A stretch of DNA of 64,000 bases, taken from the NCBI RefSeq assembly GCF_003965815.1, contig NZ_RXOE01000009.1, positions 186,001 to 250,000 of the forward strand, given 5' to 3'. Under the pieces are notes generated by a model that did no database searches, had not been told where the DNA came from, and was given only the letters and a program-made list of their open reading frames with translations. Shown piece after piece: positions 32,613 through 41,633 of the stretch. The first letter of the stretch is position 1; every line of letters begins with the position of its first letter. The position numbers and the translations under genes are program-made. This DNA comes from Variovorax gossypii. GTDB taxonomy: Bacteria > Pseudomonadota > Gammaproteobacteria > Burkholderiales > Burkholderiaceae_C.

Positions 32613-33047
32613 CCCCAGCGCGTCGTTCACCTGCTCCCTGAACTCGCTCAGGCTGACCGCCGCGCCGATCTCCCTCGGCAGCGCGTCGCGCACCGAGAAC
32701 ACGCCCAGTACCTTCGCACCCGCCACCAGCGGCAGATGGCGGAAGCCGCGCTCGAGCATGAGCACCACCGCATCGGACACCAGCGTCTCCGGCGGCACGC
32801 AGATCGGGTTGGGCGTCATCACCTCGCGCACCGGCGTGGCGTCGGGATCGAGCCCCTTGGCGAGCACGCGCGTCATGAGGTCGCGCTCGGTCAATATGCC
32901 CAGCAGCGTGTCGGGCAGCTCCATGACGAGCACGCTGCCGCAGTTGGCCCGCGTCATCGCGCAGGCTGCGTCGCGCACGCTGGCCTGCGGTGCCAGGCTG
33001 AGCACGTGCTTGCGCGAAATCGATTGGAAAACGGTGCGCTCGGCCAT
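32610..33047 (-). CDS. CBS-domain-pair protein
   Basis: The 145-residue product is made of two CBS motifs: the first with SVRDAACAMTRANCGSVLVMELPDTLLGILTERDLMTRV, the second with PICVPPETLVSDAVVLMLERGFRHLPLVAGAKVLGVFSVRDAL. Such stand-alone CBS pairs bind adenine nucleotides and regulate a partner enzyme. It follows korB by 48 bases on the same strand, so it may be the last gene of the oxoacid oxidoreductase operon and might sense energy state for it (inference). Confidence 0.88.
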   Translation of the reverse strand: MAERTVFQSISRKHVLSLAPQASVRDAACAMTRANCGSVLVMELPDTLLGILTERDLMTRVLAKGLDPDATPVREVMTPNPICVPPETLVSDAVVLMLERGFRHLPLVAGAKVLGVFSVRDALPREIGAAVSLSEFREQVNDALG

Positions 33048-33095
33048 GATGCGCCCTCCGTGAGTGCAACCTTGAATGGTGCCGCCGGCCCTTGC

Positions 33096-34151
33096 TCAGC
33101 GCAAGGAGGCGTTGAGCCGTTCCAGCGCCTGCGCGCCGGGACACAGCTGTTCCGGCCCCAGTGCGTTGAGCGGCCGGTCGCAGGTGTTGAGTGCCGTATG
33201 AAGGTCGGTGGCCAGCGGGTCGACGTACAGCAGCCCGGTGACCACCTCACCCATCTCCTGATGCCGCTGCATGTAGGCCATGGCGGCGAAACGGTCGCCC
33301 GGATCGTAGTCCGGGTGCAGGCTGCGCAGGCGCAGCAGCGTGCCGTCGTGCTGGCGCACGTCCATCACCTCGCCAGGCTCGATGTCGACGGCGATTTCCT
33401 CCCGTCCGCTGATGAAGTCGATGCGGCTCACCGCCTCGTTGTGCTCGCGGATGTAGTCGTAGCTCTTGGTGCTGCCCGGATGGTTGTTGAAGGCCACGCA
33501 GGGGCTGATCACGTCGATGAAGGCGGAGCCCCCATGGCTGATCGCGCCCTTGATGAGCGGCACCAGCTGCGCCTTGTTGCCCGAGAAGCCCCGCCCCACG
33601 TAGCTCGCGCCGAGCTGCAGCGCCATGGCCACGAGGTCCACCGGGCTGTCGGTGTTGACCACGCCCTTCTTGCTCTTCGAGCCCTGGTCGGCCGTGGCCG
33701 AGAACTGGCCCTTGGTGAGGCCGTAGACGCCGTTGTTCTCCACGATATAGGCCATGCGCACGCCGCGGCGCATCGCATGCGCGAACTGGCCCAGGCCGAT
33801 GGAGGCCGAATCGCCGTCGCCCGACACGCCCAGGTACAGCAGGTCGCGGTTGGCCAGGTTGGCGCCGGTCAGCACGCTGGGCATGCGGCCGTGCACGGTG
33901 TTGAAGCCGTGCGACGCGCCGAGGAAGTAGTCCGGCGTCTTCGAGCTGCAGCCGATGCCCGAGAGCTTGGCCACGCGATGTGGTTCGATGTCGAGCTCCC
34001 AGCAGGCCTCGATGATGGAAGCCGAGATCGAGTCGTGGCCGCAGCCCGCGCAGAGCGTGGAGATCTTCCCCTCGTAGTCGCGCCGCGTGTAGCCGACCTT
34101 GTTGGTGGCCAGCGTCGGGTGCCGCAGCCTGGGCTTGGCGAGGTAGGTCAT
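33096..34151 (-). CDS. korB: 2-oxoacid:ferredoxin oxidoreductase beta subunit (KorB-like)
   Basis: The 351-residue product is the thiamine-diphosphate subunit of a 2-oxoacid:ferredoxin oxidoreductase. The ThDP site is seen in the stretch with GDGDSASIGLGQF and VENNGVYGLTKGQFSAT, and LCAGCGHDSISASII near the N-terminus matches the CxGCG pattern of the family. 2-Oxoglutarate is the most usual substrate for a two-gene KorAB system, but pyruvate or branched oxoacids cannot be excluded. Its start overlaps the korA stop as ATGA. Confidence 0.92.
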   Translation of the reverse strand: MTYLAKPRLRHPTLATNKVGYTRRDYEGKISTLCAGCGHDSISASIIEACWELDIEPHRVAKLSGIGCSSKTPDYFLGASHGFNTVHGRMPSVLTGANLANRDLLYLGVSGDGDSASIGLGQFAHAMRRGVRMAYIVENNGVYGLTKGQFSATADQGSKSKKGVVNTDSPVDLVAMALQLGASYVGRGFSGNKAQLVPLIKGAISHGGSAFIDVISPCVAFNNHPGSTKSYDYIREHNEAVSRIDFISGREEIAVDIEPGEVMDVRQHDGTLLRLRSLHPDYDPGDRFAAMAYMQRHQEMGEVVTGLLYVDPLATDLHTALNTCDRPLNALGPEQLCPGAQALERLNASLR

Positions 34152-35995
34152 GCGGGCTCCTTCGCACCGGCGGTGCCTGGCGTGTGCGCCATCTTGCCGA
34201 CATGCGCCTCGATCGCCTGGACGATGAAGCGCGCGGTGATGGGCGTGCCGTCGAAGTGCAGCACCCGCACCAGCTTCGCCGGATCGGCGTCCAGCTCGTT
34301 GACCAGCAGGCTGCGCATCTGCGCGTCGCGGTTCTGCTCGACCACGAACACGCGCTCGTGCCTGGCCAGGAACTGCACCACGCTGTCAGGGAACGGAAAG
34401 GCCCGCAGCCGCAGCGCATCGAGATGGATGCCGCGTTCTTCCAGCGCCTGCAGCGCCTCGTGCATCGAGGGGCTGGTCGAGCCGAAATAGATCACGCCCA
34501 GGTCGGTCTTCCGGGCAGCAGGCTTCAGCACGGGCTGAGGCACCAGCGTGGCCGCGGTCGCGAACTTCTTCAGCAGCCGCTCCATGTTGTAGATGTAGTC
34601 CGGGCCGCGCTCCGAATAGCGGGCGTAGGCATCGCGCGTCGTGCCGCGCGTGAAGTAGCTGCCCTTGGTCGGATGCGTGCCGGGCAGCGTGCGCCACGGA
34701 ATGCCGTCGCCGTCGACGTCCTTGTAGCGGCCGAAGTCGCGGCCGGCCTCCAGCTCCTCGGCGCTCATGACCTTGCCGCGGTCGTAGGCCTTGCTGTCGT
34801 CCCACTCGAAGGGCTTGCACAGGCGCTGGTTCATGCCGATGTCCAGGTCGGTCATCACGAACACCGGCGTCTGCAGCCGGTCGGCCAGGTCCAGCGCCGC
34901 CGCCGCGTGTTCGAAGCACTCGTGCGGGTCTTCGGGAAAGAGCAGCACGTGCTTGGTGTCGCCGTGCGACGCGTAGGCGCAGCAAAGTATGTCGGCCTGC
35001 TGCGTGCGCGTAGGCATGCCGGTGGAAGGGCCGCCGCGCTGCACGTTGATGAGCGTGACCGGAATCTCCGCGAAGTAGGCCAGCCCGATGAACTCCGTCA
35101 TCAGCGATATGCCCGGCCCCGAGGTCGCGGTGAAGGCCCGCGCGCCGTTCCACCCCGCTCCGACCACCACGCCGATCGACGCGAGTTCGTCCTCGGCCTG
35201 CACGATGGCGAAGCGGTGCTGGCCCGTGGACGGGTCCACGCGGAACTTGGTGCAGTACTTCTGGAAGGCCTCGGCAACCGATGACGAAGGCGTGATCGGA
35301 TACCACGCCGCCACCGTCGCGCCGCCGTACACGCAGCCCAGCGCCGCCGCGCTGTTGCCGTCCACGAAGATCCTGTCGCCCACGCGGTCGGCGCGCCGCA
35401 CCTTCAGCCCGACGGGCTCGCGCAGGTTCTCGCGCGCGAAGTCGCAGCCCAGGTGCAGCGCCTGCACGTTGGAGGCCAGCAGCTTCTCCTTGCCCTTGTA
35501 CTGCTCGGAGAACAGCTTCTCGACCACTTCGGGCTCGATGCCCAGCAGGATCGAGAGCGCGCCCACGTAGACGATGTTCTTGAAAAGCTGCCGCTGTCGC
35601 GGGTCTTGATAGACAGCGTTGCAGATCTCGGTGAGCGGCATGCCGATCACGCGGATGTCGTCGCGGAACTTCGAGGGCGGCAGCGGCCGCGTGCTGTCGT
35701 AGAAGAGATAACCGCCGGGCTCCAGCTCGGCGACGTCGGCGTCCCAGGTCTGGGGGTTCATCGCCACCATCATGTCGGTGCCGCCGCGCCGGCCGAGGTG
35801 GCCCTCTTCGGTCACGCGCACCTCGTACCAGGTGGGCAGCCCCTGGATGTTGCTGGGGAAGATGTTGCGCGGGCTCACCGGCACGCCCATGCGCAGGATG
35901 GCCTTGGCGAACAGTTCGTTGGCCGAGGCCGAACCCGATCCGTTGACGTTGGCGAACTTGATGACGAAGTCGTTCACCGCCTCGATCTGCTTCAT
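34148..35995 (-). CDS. korA: 2-oxoacid:ferredoxin oxidoreductase fused gamma/alpha subunit (KorA-like)
   Basis: The 615-residue product joins a gamma domain (residues about 1-190, with FANVNGSGSASANELFAKAILRMG and YEVRVTEEGHLGRRGGTDMMVAMNP) to an alpha domain that has YPITPSSSVAEAFQKY, AEDELASIGVVVGAGWNGARAFTATSGPG and NVQRGGPSTGMPTRTQQADI. This gamma-alpha fusion is the usual KorA form. ATG 35995 overlaps the stop of the upstream FAD oxidoreductase as ATGA, and its own stop overlaps korB, so the three proteins are probably made in fixed ratio and form a complex. Confidence 0.93.
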   Translation of the reverse strand: MKQIEAVNDFVIKFANVNGSGSASANELFAKAILRMGVPVSPRNIFPSNIQGLPTWYEVRVTEEGHLGRRGGTDMMVAMNPQTWDADVAELEPGGYLFYDSTRPLPPSKFRDDIRVIGMPLTEICNAVYQDPRQRQLFKNIVYVGALSILLGIEPEVVEKLFSEQYKGKEKLLASNVQALHLGCDFARENLREPVGLKVRRADRVGDRIFVDGNSAAALGCVYGGATVAAWYPITPSSSVAEAFQKYCTKFRVDPSTGQHRFAIVQAEDELASIGVVVGAGWNGARAFTATSGPGISLMTEFIGLAYFAEIPVTLINVQRGGPSTGMPTRTQQADILCCAYASHGDTKHVLLFPEDPHECFEHAAAALDLADRLQTPVFVMTDLDIGMNQRLCKPFEWDDSKAYDRGKVMSAEELEAGRDFGRYKDVDGDGIPWRTLPGTHPTKGSYFTRGTTRDAYARYSERGPDYIYNMERLLKKFATAATLVPQPVLKPAARKTDLGVIYFGSTSPSMHEALQALEERGIHLDALRLRAFPFPDSVVQFLARHERVFVVEQNRDAQMRSLLVNELDADPAKLVRVLHFDGTPITARFIVQAIEAHVGKMAHTPGTAGAKEPA

Positions 35996-37806
35996 GCCGG
36001 CACCTCCTGGCCCTGCGCCTGCCCGGCGAGCGACATCTTCAGCAGGAACTTCTGCATGTCCCACGCGCCCGTGGGGCAGCGTTCGGCGCACAGGCCGCAG
36101 TGCAGGCAGACGTCCTCGTCCTTGACCATCACGCGGCCCGTCTTGAGTCCGCCGGACACGTACAGGTCCTGCGCCAGGTTCAGCGCCGGGGCCTTCAGGC
36201 GCGAGCGCAGCCCTTCTTCCTCGCCGTTGTCGACGAAGTTGATGCAGTCCATCGGGCAGATGTCCACGCAGGCGTCGCATTCGATGCAGGCGGTTTCGGT
36301 GAACACGGTCTGCACGTCGCAGTTCAGGCAGCGTCCGGCTTCCTTGAAGGCGGTGGCGGCGTCGAAGCCCAGCTCCACTTCCACGCGGATGCTCGCCAGC
36401 GCCGCCTCGGCCTTGGCCCACGGCACCTTGTAGCGCAGGTCGTTGGAGGTGTCGTTGTCGTAGCTCCACTCGTGGATGCCCATCTTCTGCGACACCAGGT
36501 TGGTCATGGGCGGCGGCCGGTCGTCGACCGGCTCGGCGCGCAGCAGCTTGTCGATGGACACGGCCGCCTCATGGCCGTGCGCCACCGCGGTGATGATGTT
36601 CTTCGGCCCGAAGGCCGCGTCGCCGCCGAAGAACACATTGGGCACCGACGACTGGAAGGTGCTCGCGTCCAGCACCGGCAGGCCCCACTTGTCGAAGTCG
36701 ATGCCGCAGTCGCGCTCGATCCACGGGAAGGCGTTTTCCTGGCCCACCGCCACCAGCACCTCGTCGCACTCGAAATACGCGTCGGGCTCGCCCGTGGGCT
36801 CCAGCGTGCGGCGGCCCTTGTCGTCGTAGACCGCCTTCACGATCTCGAAGCTCATACCGACGAGCTTGCCGTTCTCGTGCACGAAGGCCTTGGGCACGTG
36901 GAAGTTGATGATCGGAATGCTCTCGTGCTGGGCGTCTTCCTTCTCCCAGGGCGAGGCCTTCATCTCCTCGAAGCCGCTGCGCACGATGACCTTCACGTCG
37001 GTGCCGCCCAGCCGGCGCGCCGAGCGGCAGCAGTCCATGGCCGTGTTGCCGCCACCGAGCACGATCACGCGCTTGCCGATGCTGCTGACGTGGCCGAAGG
37101 AAACGGAGTTCAGCCAGTCGATGCCGATGTGGATGCTCTCGGCCGCTTCACGCCGGCCCGGAATGTCGAGGTCGCGCCCGCGAGGCGCGCCGCAGCCGAC
37201 GAAGATCGCGTCCCAGCCCTGCCCCATCAGCGCGGTCATCGAATCGATGCGCTCGCCGCCGCGGAACTCGACGCCCAGGTCGAGCACGTAGCCGGTTTCC
37301 TCGTCGATCACCGACTCCGGCAGCCTGAAGCGCGGGATCTGCGTGCGGATGAAGCCGCCCGGCTTGGCCTCGCCGTCGAACACCGTCACTTCGTAGCCCA
37401 GTGGCGCGAGGTCGCGCGCGACGGTGAGCGAGGCCGGCCCGGCGCCGATGCATGCGACGCGCTTGCCGTTGCTCGGTTCCGTCTTCGGCATGCGCGCGCG
37501 CACGTCCTCCTTCATGTCGGCGGCCACGCGCTTGAGCCTGCAGATGGCCACCGGCTCCGGAGCCTGCGTATTGCTTTCTTCCACCCGCCCGCGGCGGCAG
37601 GCCGGCTCGCAGGGCCGGTCGCAGGTGCGCCCCAGGATGCCCGGAAAGACGTTGGAGACCCAGTTGACCATGTACGCGTCGCCGTATCGGCGCTGCGCGA
37701 TCATGCGTATGTATTCGGGGACGGGAGTGTGCGCCGGGCAGGCGTACTGGCAATCGACGACCTTGTGGAAATAGGCCGGGTTGGCAATGTTCGTTCGCTG
37801 CAACAC
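35992..37806 (-). CDS. NAD(P)H/FAD iron-sulfur oxidoreductase, electron partner of KorAB
   Basis: The 604-residue product resembles the small subunit of glutamate synthase with added ferredoxin domains. In order: a Cys-rich N-terminal domain (CQYACPAHTPVPEY and CDRPCEPACRRG), an FAD-binding Rossmann fold (CIGAGPASLTVARDLAPLGYEV-type), an NAD(P) site (VIVLGGGNTAMDCCRSARRLG), a GGDAAFGPKNIITAV segment, and a C-terminal pair of [4Fe-4S] motifs (CIECDACVDICPMDC, CLHCGLCAERCP). It probably carries electrons between KorAB and NAD(P). I chose GTG 37806 with AGGAGA five bases upstream; ATG 37899 would add 31 residues of unlikely sequence. Confidence 0.88.
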   Translation of the reverse strand: MLQRTNIANPAYFHKVVDCQYACPAHTPVPEYIRMIAQRRYGDAYMVNWVSNVFPGILGRTCDRPCEPACRRGRVEESNTQAPEPVAICRLKRVAADMKEDVRARMPKTEPSNGKRVACIGAGPASLTVARDLAPLGYEVTVFDGEAKPGGFIRTQIPRFRLPESVIDEETGYVLDLGVEFRGGERIDSMTALMGQGWDAIFVGCGAPRGRDLDIPGRREAAESIHIGIDWLNSVSFGHVSSIGKRVIVLGGGNTAMDCCRSARRLGGTDVKVIVRSGFEEMKASPWEKEDAQHESIPIINFHVPKAFVHENGKLVGMSFEIVKAVYDDKGRRTLEPTGEPDAYFECDEVLVAVGQENAFPWIERDCGIDFDKWGLPVLDASTFQSSVPNVFFGGDAAFGPKNIITAVAHGHEAAVSIDKLLRAEPVDDRPPPMTNLVSQKMGIHEWSYDNDTSNDLRYKVPWAKAEAALASIRVEVELGFDAATAFKEAGRCLNCDVQTVFTETACIECDACVDICPMDCINFVDNGEEEGLRSRLKAPALNLAQDLYVSGGLKTGRVMVKDEDVCLHCGLCAERCPTGAWDMQKFLLKMSLAGQAQGQEVPA

Positions 37807-37925
37807 GTGTCTCCTGGCTGTCGCCCGGAACCCCGGAGGGGCCGACGAGTGGCTTGTGGCGCTTTTGGCGGAGTATGCGCCGCTCAGGCTGGAGCGCAAG
37901 CTTGGTGAAATCCCGCAGCCACCGG

Positions 37926-37941
37926 GGCCCCGCCCGGGGCC
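37926..37941. terminator. GC-rich hairpin after the LysR gene
   Basis: GGCCCC and GGGGCC form a 6-bp stem with a 4-base loop about 12 bases after the LysR stop (minus strand). It has no T run. It could end the LysR transcript before the FAD oxidoreductase operon. Confidence 0.3.
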
Positions 37942-37952
37942 TCACCCAGGGC

Positions 37953-38819
37953 TCATCCGAGCGCGACGGCGAACAGGGCGTCGATCAGCGGCCGGTCCCT
38001 GCGGATGGACAGGCAGCACAGCGAATAGCTGATCGACAGCTGCTCGTCGTCGACGGCGACCGCCACGAGTCCCGGCAGCGGGATGAACTCCACCTGTGTG
38101 ACGAAGGAAACGCCCATTCCGTTGGCCACCGCGTGCTGGATGGCCTCGCGGCTGTTGATCTCCATCGCGCAGTGCAGGTTCACGTCCTGCTGCCGGCAGG
38201 CGCGCTCGACGCGATGCCGGGTCTTGGAGCCGGGCTCGCGCATGATGACCGTCTCGCCTTCGATGTCGCGGGTGGAGATGGACTTTCGCTTCGTCCATGC
38301 ATGGCCCTCGGGCACCACCGCGACGATGCGCTCCGTGCGGTAGGGCTCGATGTGCAGGCCTTCCGCCCCGGCCGGATCGACGACGATGCCGACGTCGATG
38401 CTGAAGTCCTGCAGGCCCTGCAAGGTGGACTCTTCCGACCCGATCGACACCGTGATGTCCAGCGGCGGGTGTGCTTCCTTGAAGTTGCGCGCCAGCTCCA
38501 TCGCGATGGGCGGCGACACCGCGCCGACGCGCACCAGCCCCACCTTGAGCTTGCGCGCGCTCTGCAGGAAGAGCATGGCTTCCTCCTCCTGCCCGAACAG
38601 CCCCTGCGTAATGGCATAGAGCCGCTCGCCCGCTGCAGTGAGCTTCACGCTGCGGCCGCTGCGCAGGAAGAGCTCCACGCTGAAGCGGGTCTCCAGCGAC
38701 TTGACCTGGTCGGTCACCGTCGGCTGCCCGATGTGCAGGTATTGCGCCGCCGAGGTGAAGCCGCCGGTCTTCGCCACGGCGTGAAAGCATCTGATCGATT
38801 TGTAGTACTGGTGGAACAT
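37953..38819 (-). CDS. LysR-family regulator, divergent from the phosphonate operon
   Basis: The 288-residue product has an N-terminal helix-turn-helix of the LysR type (CFHAVAKTGGFTSAAQYLHIGQPTVTDQVKSLETRFSVELFLRSGR) and a substrate-binding domain (VRVGAVSPPIAMELARNF, IVVDPAGAEGLHIEPY). The start MFHQYYKSIRCFHAV is conserved in appearance and is preferred over upstream in-frame starts that would add about 150 unlikely residues. It is divergent from the phosphonate operon, so it is the probable activator, sensing a phosphonate rather than phosphate starvation, as known for PhnA/PhnY clusters with LysR genes. It could instead control the KorAB operon downstream. Confidence 0.9.
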   Translation of the reverse strand: MFHQYYKSIRCFHAVAKTGGFTSAAQYLHIGQPTVTDQVKSLETRFSVELFLRSGRSVKLTAAGERLYAITQGLFGQEEEAMLFLQSARKLKVGLVRVGAVSPPIAMELARNFKEAHPPLDITVSIGSEESTLQGLQDFSIDVGIVVDPAGAEGLHIEPYRTERIVAVVPEGHAWTKRKSISTRDIEGETVIMREPGSKTRHRVERACRQQDVNLHCAMEINSREAIQHAVANGMGVSFVTQVEFIPLPGLVAVAVDDEQLSISYSLCCLSIRRDRPLIDALFAVALG

Positions 38820-39074
38820 GGATTCGGGCCCCGGGGGCGTGCAGCCTCTCACAGGCGCGCCCGCGCGCGAATGGGCGCTTTCCCCGGGTCGTGATGCCGG
38901 CGCGGGCCGTTCATCCATCGGTTTTCGACCATGCGCACACCGGAAATGCGATTGGACGGAACTTCGGGCCGCTTCGACACTGCCTTCACCAAGAAAGAAA
39001 CGCGCGGCACAGCGCGATGCAGAAGCAGCGAAAAGAGAAGCCACCGAAGCAACCGCCGACACGAGACAAACCCG
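38820..39074. promoter_or_regulatory. Divergent control region between LysR and phosphonate genes
   Basis: This 255-base gap contains the imperfect dyad CATCGGT (38916-38922) and ACCATG (38928-38933), a plausible LysR contact site. No clear sigma-70 promoter stands out. Translated stretches in all frames look non-coding. Confidence 0.35.
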
Positions 39075-40166
39075 ATGCCCCACGCATATCACAACCCCGT
39101 ATCCATCCACAGCGGCCGAGGCAGCCTTGAACGGCTCCCATCGATACTCGCCGGCCGCCGCGTCGCGGTCGTCACCTTTCCCGAGGCGCGCGAGCTCGGG
39201 CTGGTCGAGCGCCTCGAGAAGCTCCTGCCCGGCTCGCTGGTCGAGGTGATCGACGACGTGCGCCCCAACCCCGACGTGGCGCACCTGAGCGCCCTGTACG
39301 ACCGCTTCTGGCAGTCGCCCGATGCCTGCGATGCGATCGTGGCAGTCGGCGGCGGCAGCGCCATCGACACAGCCAAGGCGCTGATGGTGGGCACGGCGAG
39401 CGGTCGCTTCGACGAACTGGTCGACCTGCTGTCGGCGGGCAAGTCCTTCGAGCCCGCCAACGTCAAGCCGCTGATCGCCGTGCCGACGACGGCCGGCACC
39501 GGCAGCGAGGTGACGCCCTGGGCGACGATCTGGGACTCAGCCCGGCAGAAGAAGTATTCGCTGCACCTGCAGGCCACCTGGCCCGAGGCAGCCATCGTCG
39601 ATCCCGAGCTGATGCTCTCGGTGCCGGCGGGAATCACCGTGTCGACCGGGCTCGATGCGCTGTCCCATGCGCTGGAGTCGGTGTGGAACGTGAATGCGAA
39701 CCCGGTCTCCGACACCTTCGCCATCTCCGCCGTGCAGGACATCTTCGAATGCCTGCCGGCCCTGGTGAAAGACCTGCGCAGCATCGAACTGCGCGAGCGC
39801 ATGGCGATGGCCGCGCTCAAGGCCGGGCTCGCGTTCTCCAACACGAAGACCGCACTGGCCCATTCGATCTCGTACGAGATGACGCTGCGCTACGGCCTGC
39901 CTCACGGCATCGCCTGCTCGTTCACGCTGCCGATCGTTCTCGAGAAGGCATGGGCGCGCTCGCCTGATCGCGACCGCACGCTGCAGCGCCTCTTCGGTCC
40001 CGACCTGCGCGCCGGTGCCCTGCGCCTGCGCGACTTCCTGCAGGGGCTGGGCGTGAAGACCGAGTTCGCGGACTACGGCGTGGCGGACGCCGAGGCCACG
40101 GCCATGATCGCGCGCGCCATGGACGGGGCACGCGGCAGGAACTTCATCGGCGCGGTGTCGGCCTAG
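39075..40166 (+). CDS. Iron-containing alcohol dehydrogenase, phosphonoacetaldehyde reductase type
   Basis: The 363-residue product is a group III alcohol dehydrogenase. It has the nucleotide motif AVGGGSAIDTAKAL, the substrate/NAD segment VPTTAGTGSEVTPWATIWD, and the metal ligands in VDPELML, TGLDALSHALES, TALAHSISYEM and YGLPHGIAC. Close relatives reduce phosphonoacetaldehyde to 2-hydroxyethylphosphonate. Here it heads a degradative operon with PhnY and PhnA, so it may run in the oxidising direction or act as a bypass. The start at 39075 (MPHAYHNP) lacks a strong Shine-Dalgarno site; longer in-frame readings look non-coding. Confidence 0.85.
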   Translation: MPHAYHNPVSIHSGRGSLERLPSILAGRRVAVVTFPEARELGLVERLEKLLPGSLVEVIDDVRPNPDVAHLSALYDRFWQSPDACDAIVAVGGGSAIDTAKALMVGTASGRFDELVDLLSAGKSFEPANVKPLIAVPTTAGTGSEVTPWATIWDSARQKKYSLHLQATWPEAAIVDPELMLSVPAGITVSTGLDALSHALESVWNVNANPVSDTFAISAVQDIFECLPALVKDLRSIELRERMAMAALKAGLAFSNTKTALAHSISYEMTLRYGLPHGIACSFTLPIVLEKAWARSPDRDRTLQRLFGPDLRAGALRLRDFLQGLGVKTEFADYGVADAEATAMIARAMDGARGRNFIGAVSA

Positions 40167-40215
40167 CCGGTCGAAGCCGAAGAACGGCAAGAAAAAGATA
40201 CCGGCGCCACAGCCG

Positions 40216-40243
40216 GTTCCACGGACCCAGGTCCGTCGGGAAC
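40216..40243. promoter_or_regulatory. Strong hairpin between dehydrogenase and carrier genes
   Basis: GTTCC, then ACGGACC-CA-GGTCCGT, then a 2-base bulge and GGAAC give a 12-bp stem with only a 2-base loop. It is 23 bases before the carrier start. It is not followed by a T run, so it is more likely an operator or a message-processing element than a terminator. Confidence 0.5.
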
Positions 40244-40265
40244 AGGAAAAAACAGGAGACAAGAC

Positions 40266-41576
40266 ATGCAACTGGCGAACCAGGGTTTGCAGGCCGGCGC
40301 GTACGCGCAGCCCCACGAGTTTTCATTCCGGCGTGCGCAGTGGCGAATGCTGCTGGCCGCCATGTTCTGCTACCTCTTCTTCTACACCGGTCGGCAGACT
40401 TTCGGCTTCGCGATTCCGGGGCTGCAGAAGGAATTCGGGTTGTCGAAGGAAGTGCTGGGCTGGGCATCGGCCAGCCTGCTGTGGTGCTACGCCATCGGTC
40501 AGGCGATCAACGGCAACCTCGCCGACAAGTTCGGCGGCCGCCGCGTGATGACCGCGGGCGCCATTCTTTCGTGCGCGGCCAACTGGGTGGTGAGCTTCGC
40601 CGTCGGCTTCAAGACGCTCGCGATTCCATGGGGCGTCAACGGCTACTTCCAGGCGCTCGGCTGGGCGCCGGGCAGCCGCCTGCTGTCGAACTGGTGGGGC
40701 GCGAGCGAGCGCGGCAAGGTGTTCGGCTTCTACACCTTCGCGGCGGGGTGCGCGTCGATCCTGTCGTTCGTCACCTCCATCATCGTCGTCAACGTGCTGC
40801 ACCTGGACTGGCGCTGGATCTTCAGGCTGCCCGTGCTGCTGATGCTGGTGGGCGGCATCGCGTTCTACCTGATCGCCCGTGAACGCCCCGAGGACCTGGG
40901 CTTCAAGTCGCCCGACACCGGCATCGCCAACGCGGAAGACGCGAAGGCCGCCGCCGCGAGCCACGCCCCACCCGAGGAAAGCTCGTGGAGCCGCTACAAG
41001 GCCGTGCTGTGCAACCCGAGGCTGCTCATCGCCGCGCTCGCCATCGGCTTCCAGAACGCGGCGCGCTACGGCCTGATCGTCTGGGTGCCCGTGCACTTCC
41101 TCGGCAAGGACTGGAGCAAGATGGCCGACGGCATGATCGATCCGGCCTGGATCTCGGTGGCTCTGCCCGTGGGCATGGCCTTCGGCGCGCTCACCAACGG
41201 CTGGATCTCCGACCGCGTGTTCGGCTCGAAGCGCTACAAGGCGATCGTGCTCTACATGCTGCTGGGCGCGGCCGCCTCGATCGGCATGTACCTCACGCCC
41301 ACGAGCATCGCCGGGCTGGCGCTGCTCTTCCTCGCGGGCTTCTTCGTCTACGGCCCCGCTTCCTCCTTCTGGGCCCTGTGCCCCGACCTCGTGGGAGCCA
41401 AGCGCTCGGGCACGGCCACCGGCGTCATGAACTTCTTCTCCTACCTGCTGGCGGGCCTGGGCGAACCGCTGATCGGCCGGCTGCTGGACCACTCGGGCAG
41501 CACGTCGATGGTCTTCCCGATCGTCGCGGCCAGCTGCCTCATCAGCGCCGCCATCGCGGTCTTCATCCGGCGCTGA
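40266..41576 (+). CDS. MFS transporter of the organophosphate:phosphate-antiporter type
   Basis: The 436-residue product has about 12 transmembrane helices in two halves. The segment FFYTGRQTFGFAIPGLQKEFGLSKEVLGWASASLLWCYAIGQ and the loop DKFGGRRVMT match the GlpT/UhpT-like OPA group. It is likely the importer of the phosphonate (2-aminoethylphosphonate, hydroxyethylphosphonate or phosphonoacetate) used by the operon, by analogy with MFS carriers in PhnA/PhnY clusters. ACAGGAG lies about seven bases before the ATG. No ABC phosphonate importer is in the window. Confidence 0.88.
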   Translation: MQLANQGLQAGAYAQPHEFSFRRAQWRMLLAAMFCYLFFYTGRQTFGFAIPGLQKEFGLSKEVLGWASASLLWCYAIGQAINGNLADKFGGRRVMTAGAILSCAANWVVSFAVGFKTLAIPWGVNGYFQALGWAPGSRLLSNWWGASERGKVFGFYTFAAGCASILSFVTSIIVVNVLHLDWRWIFRLPVLLMLVGGIAFYLIARERPEDLGFKSPDTGIANAEDAKAAAASHAPPEESSWSRYKAVLCNPRLLIAALAIGFQNAARYGLIVWVPVHFLGKDWSKMADGMIDPAWISVALPVGMAFGALTNGWISDRVFGSKRYKAIVLYMLLGAAASIGMYLTPTSIAGLALLFLAGFFVYGPASSFWALCPDLVGAKRSGTATGVMNFFSYLLAGLGEPLIGRLLDHSGSTSMVFPIVAASCLISAAIAVFIRR

Positions 41577-41633
41577 GGCGGGCCGCCCTTCCCTTCATTC
41601 GTTCAATCCATCTGTATCAAGGAACCCTCTGCC

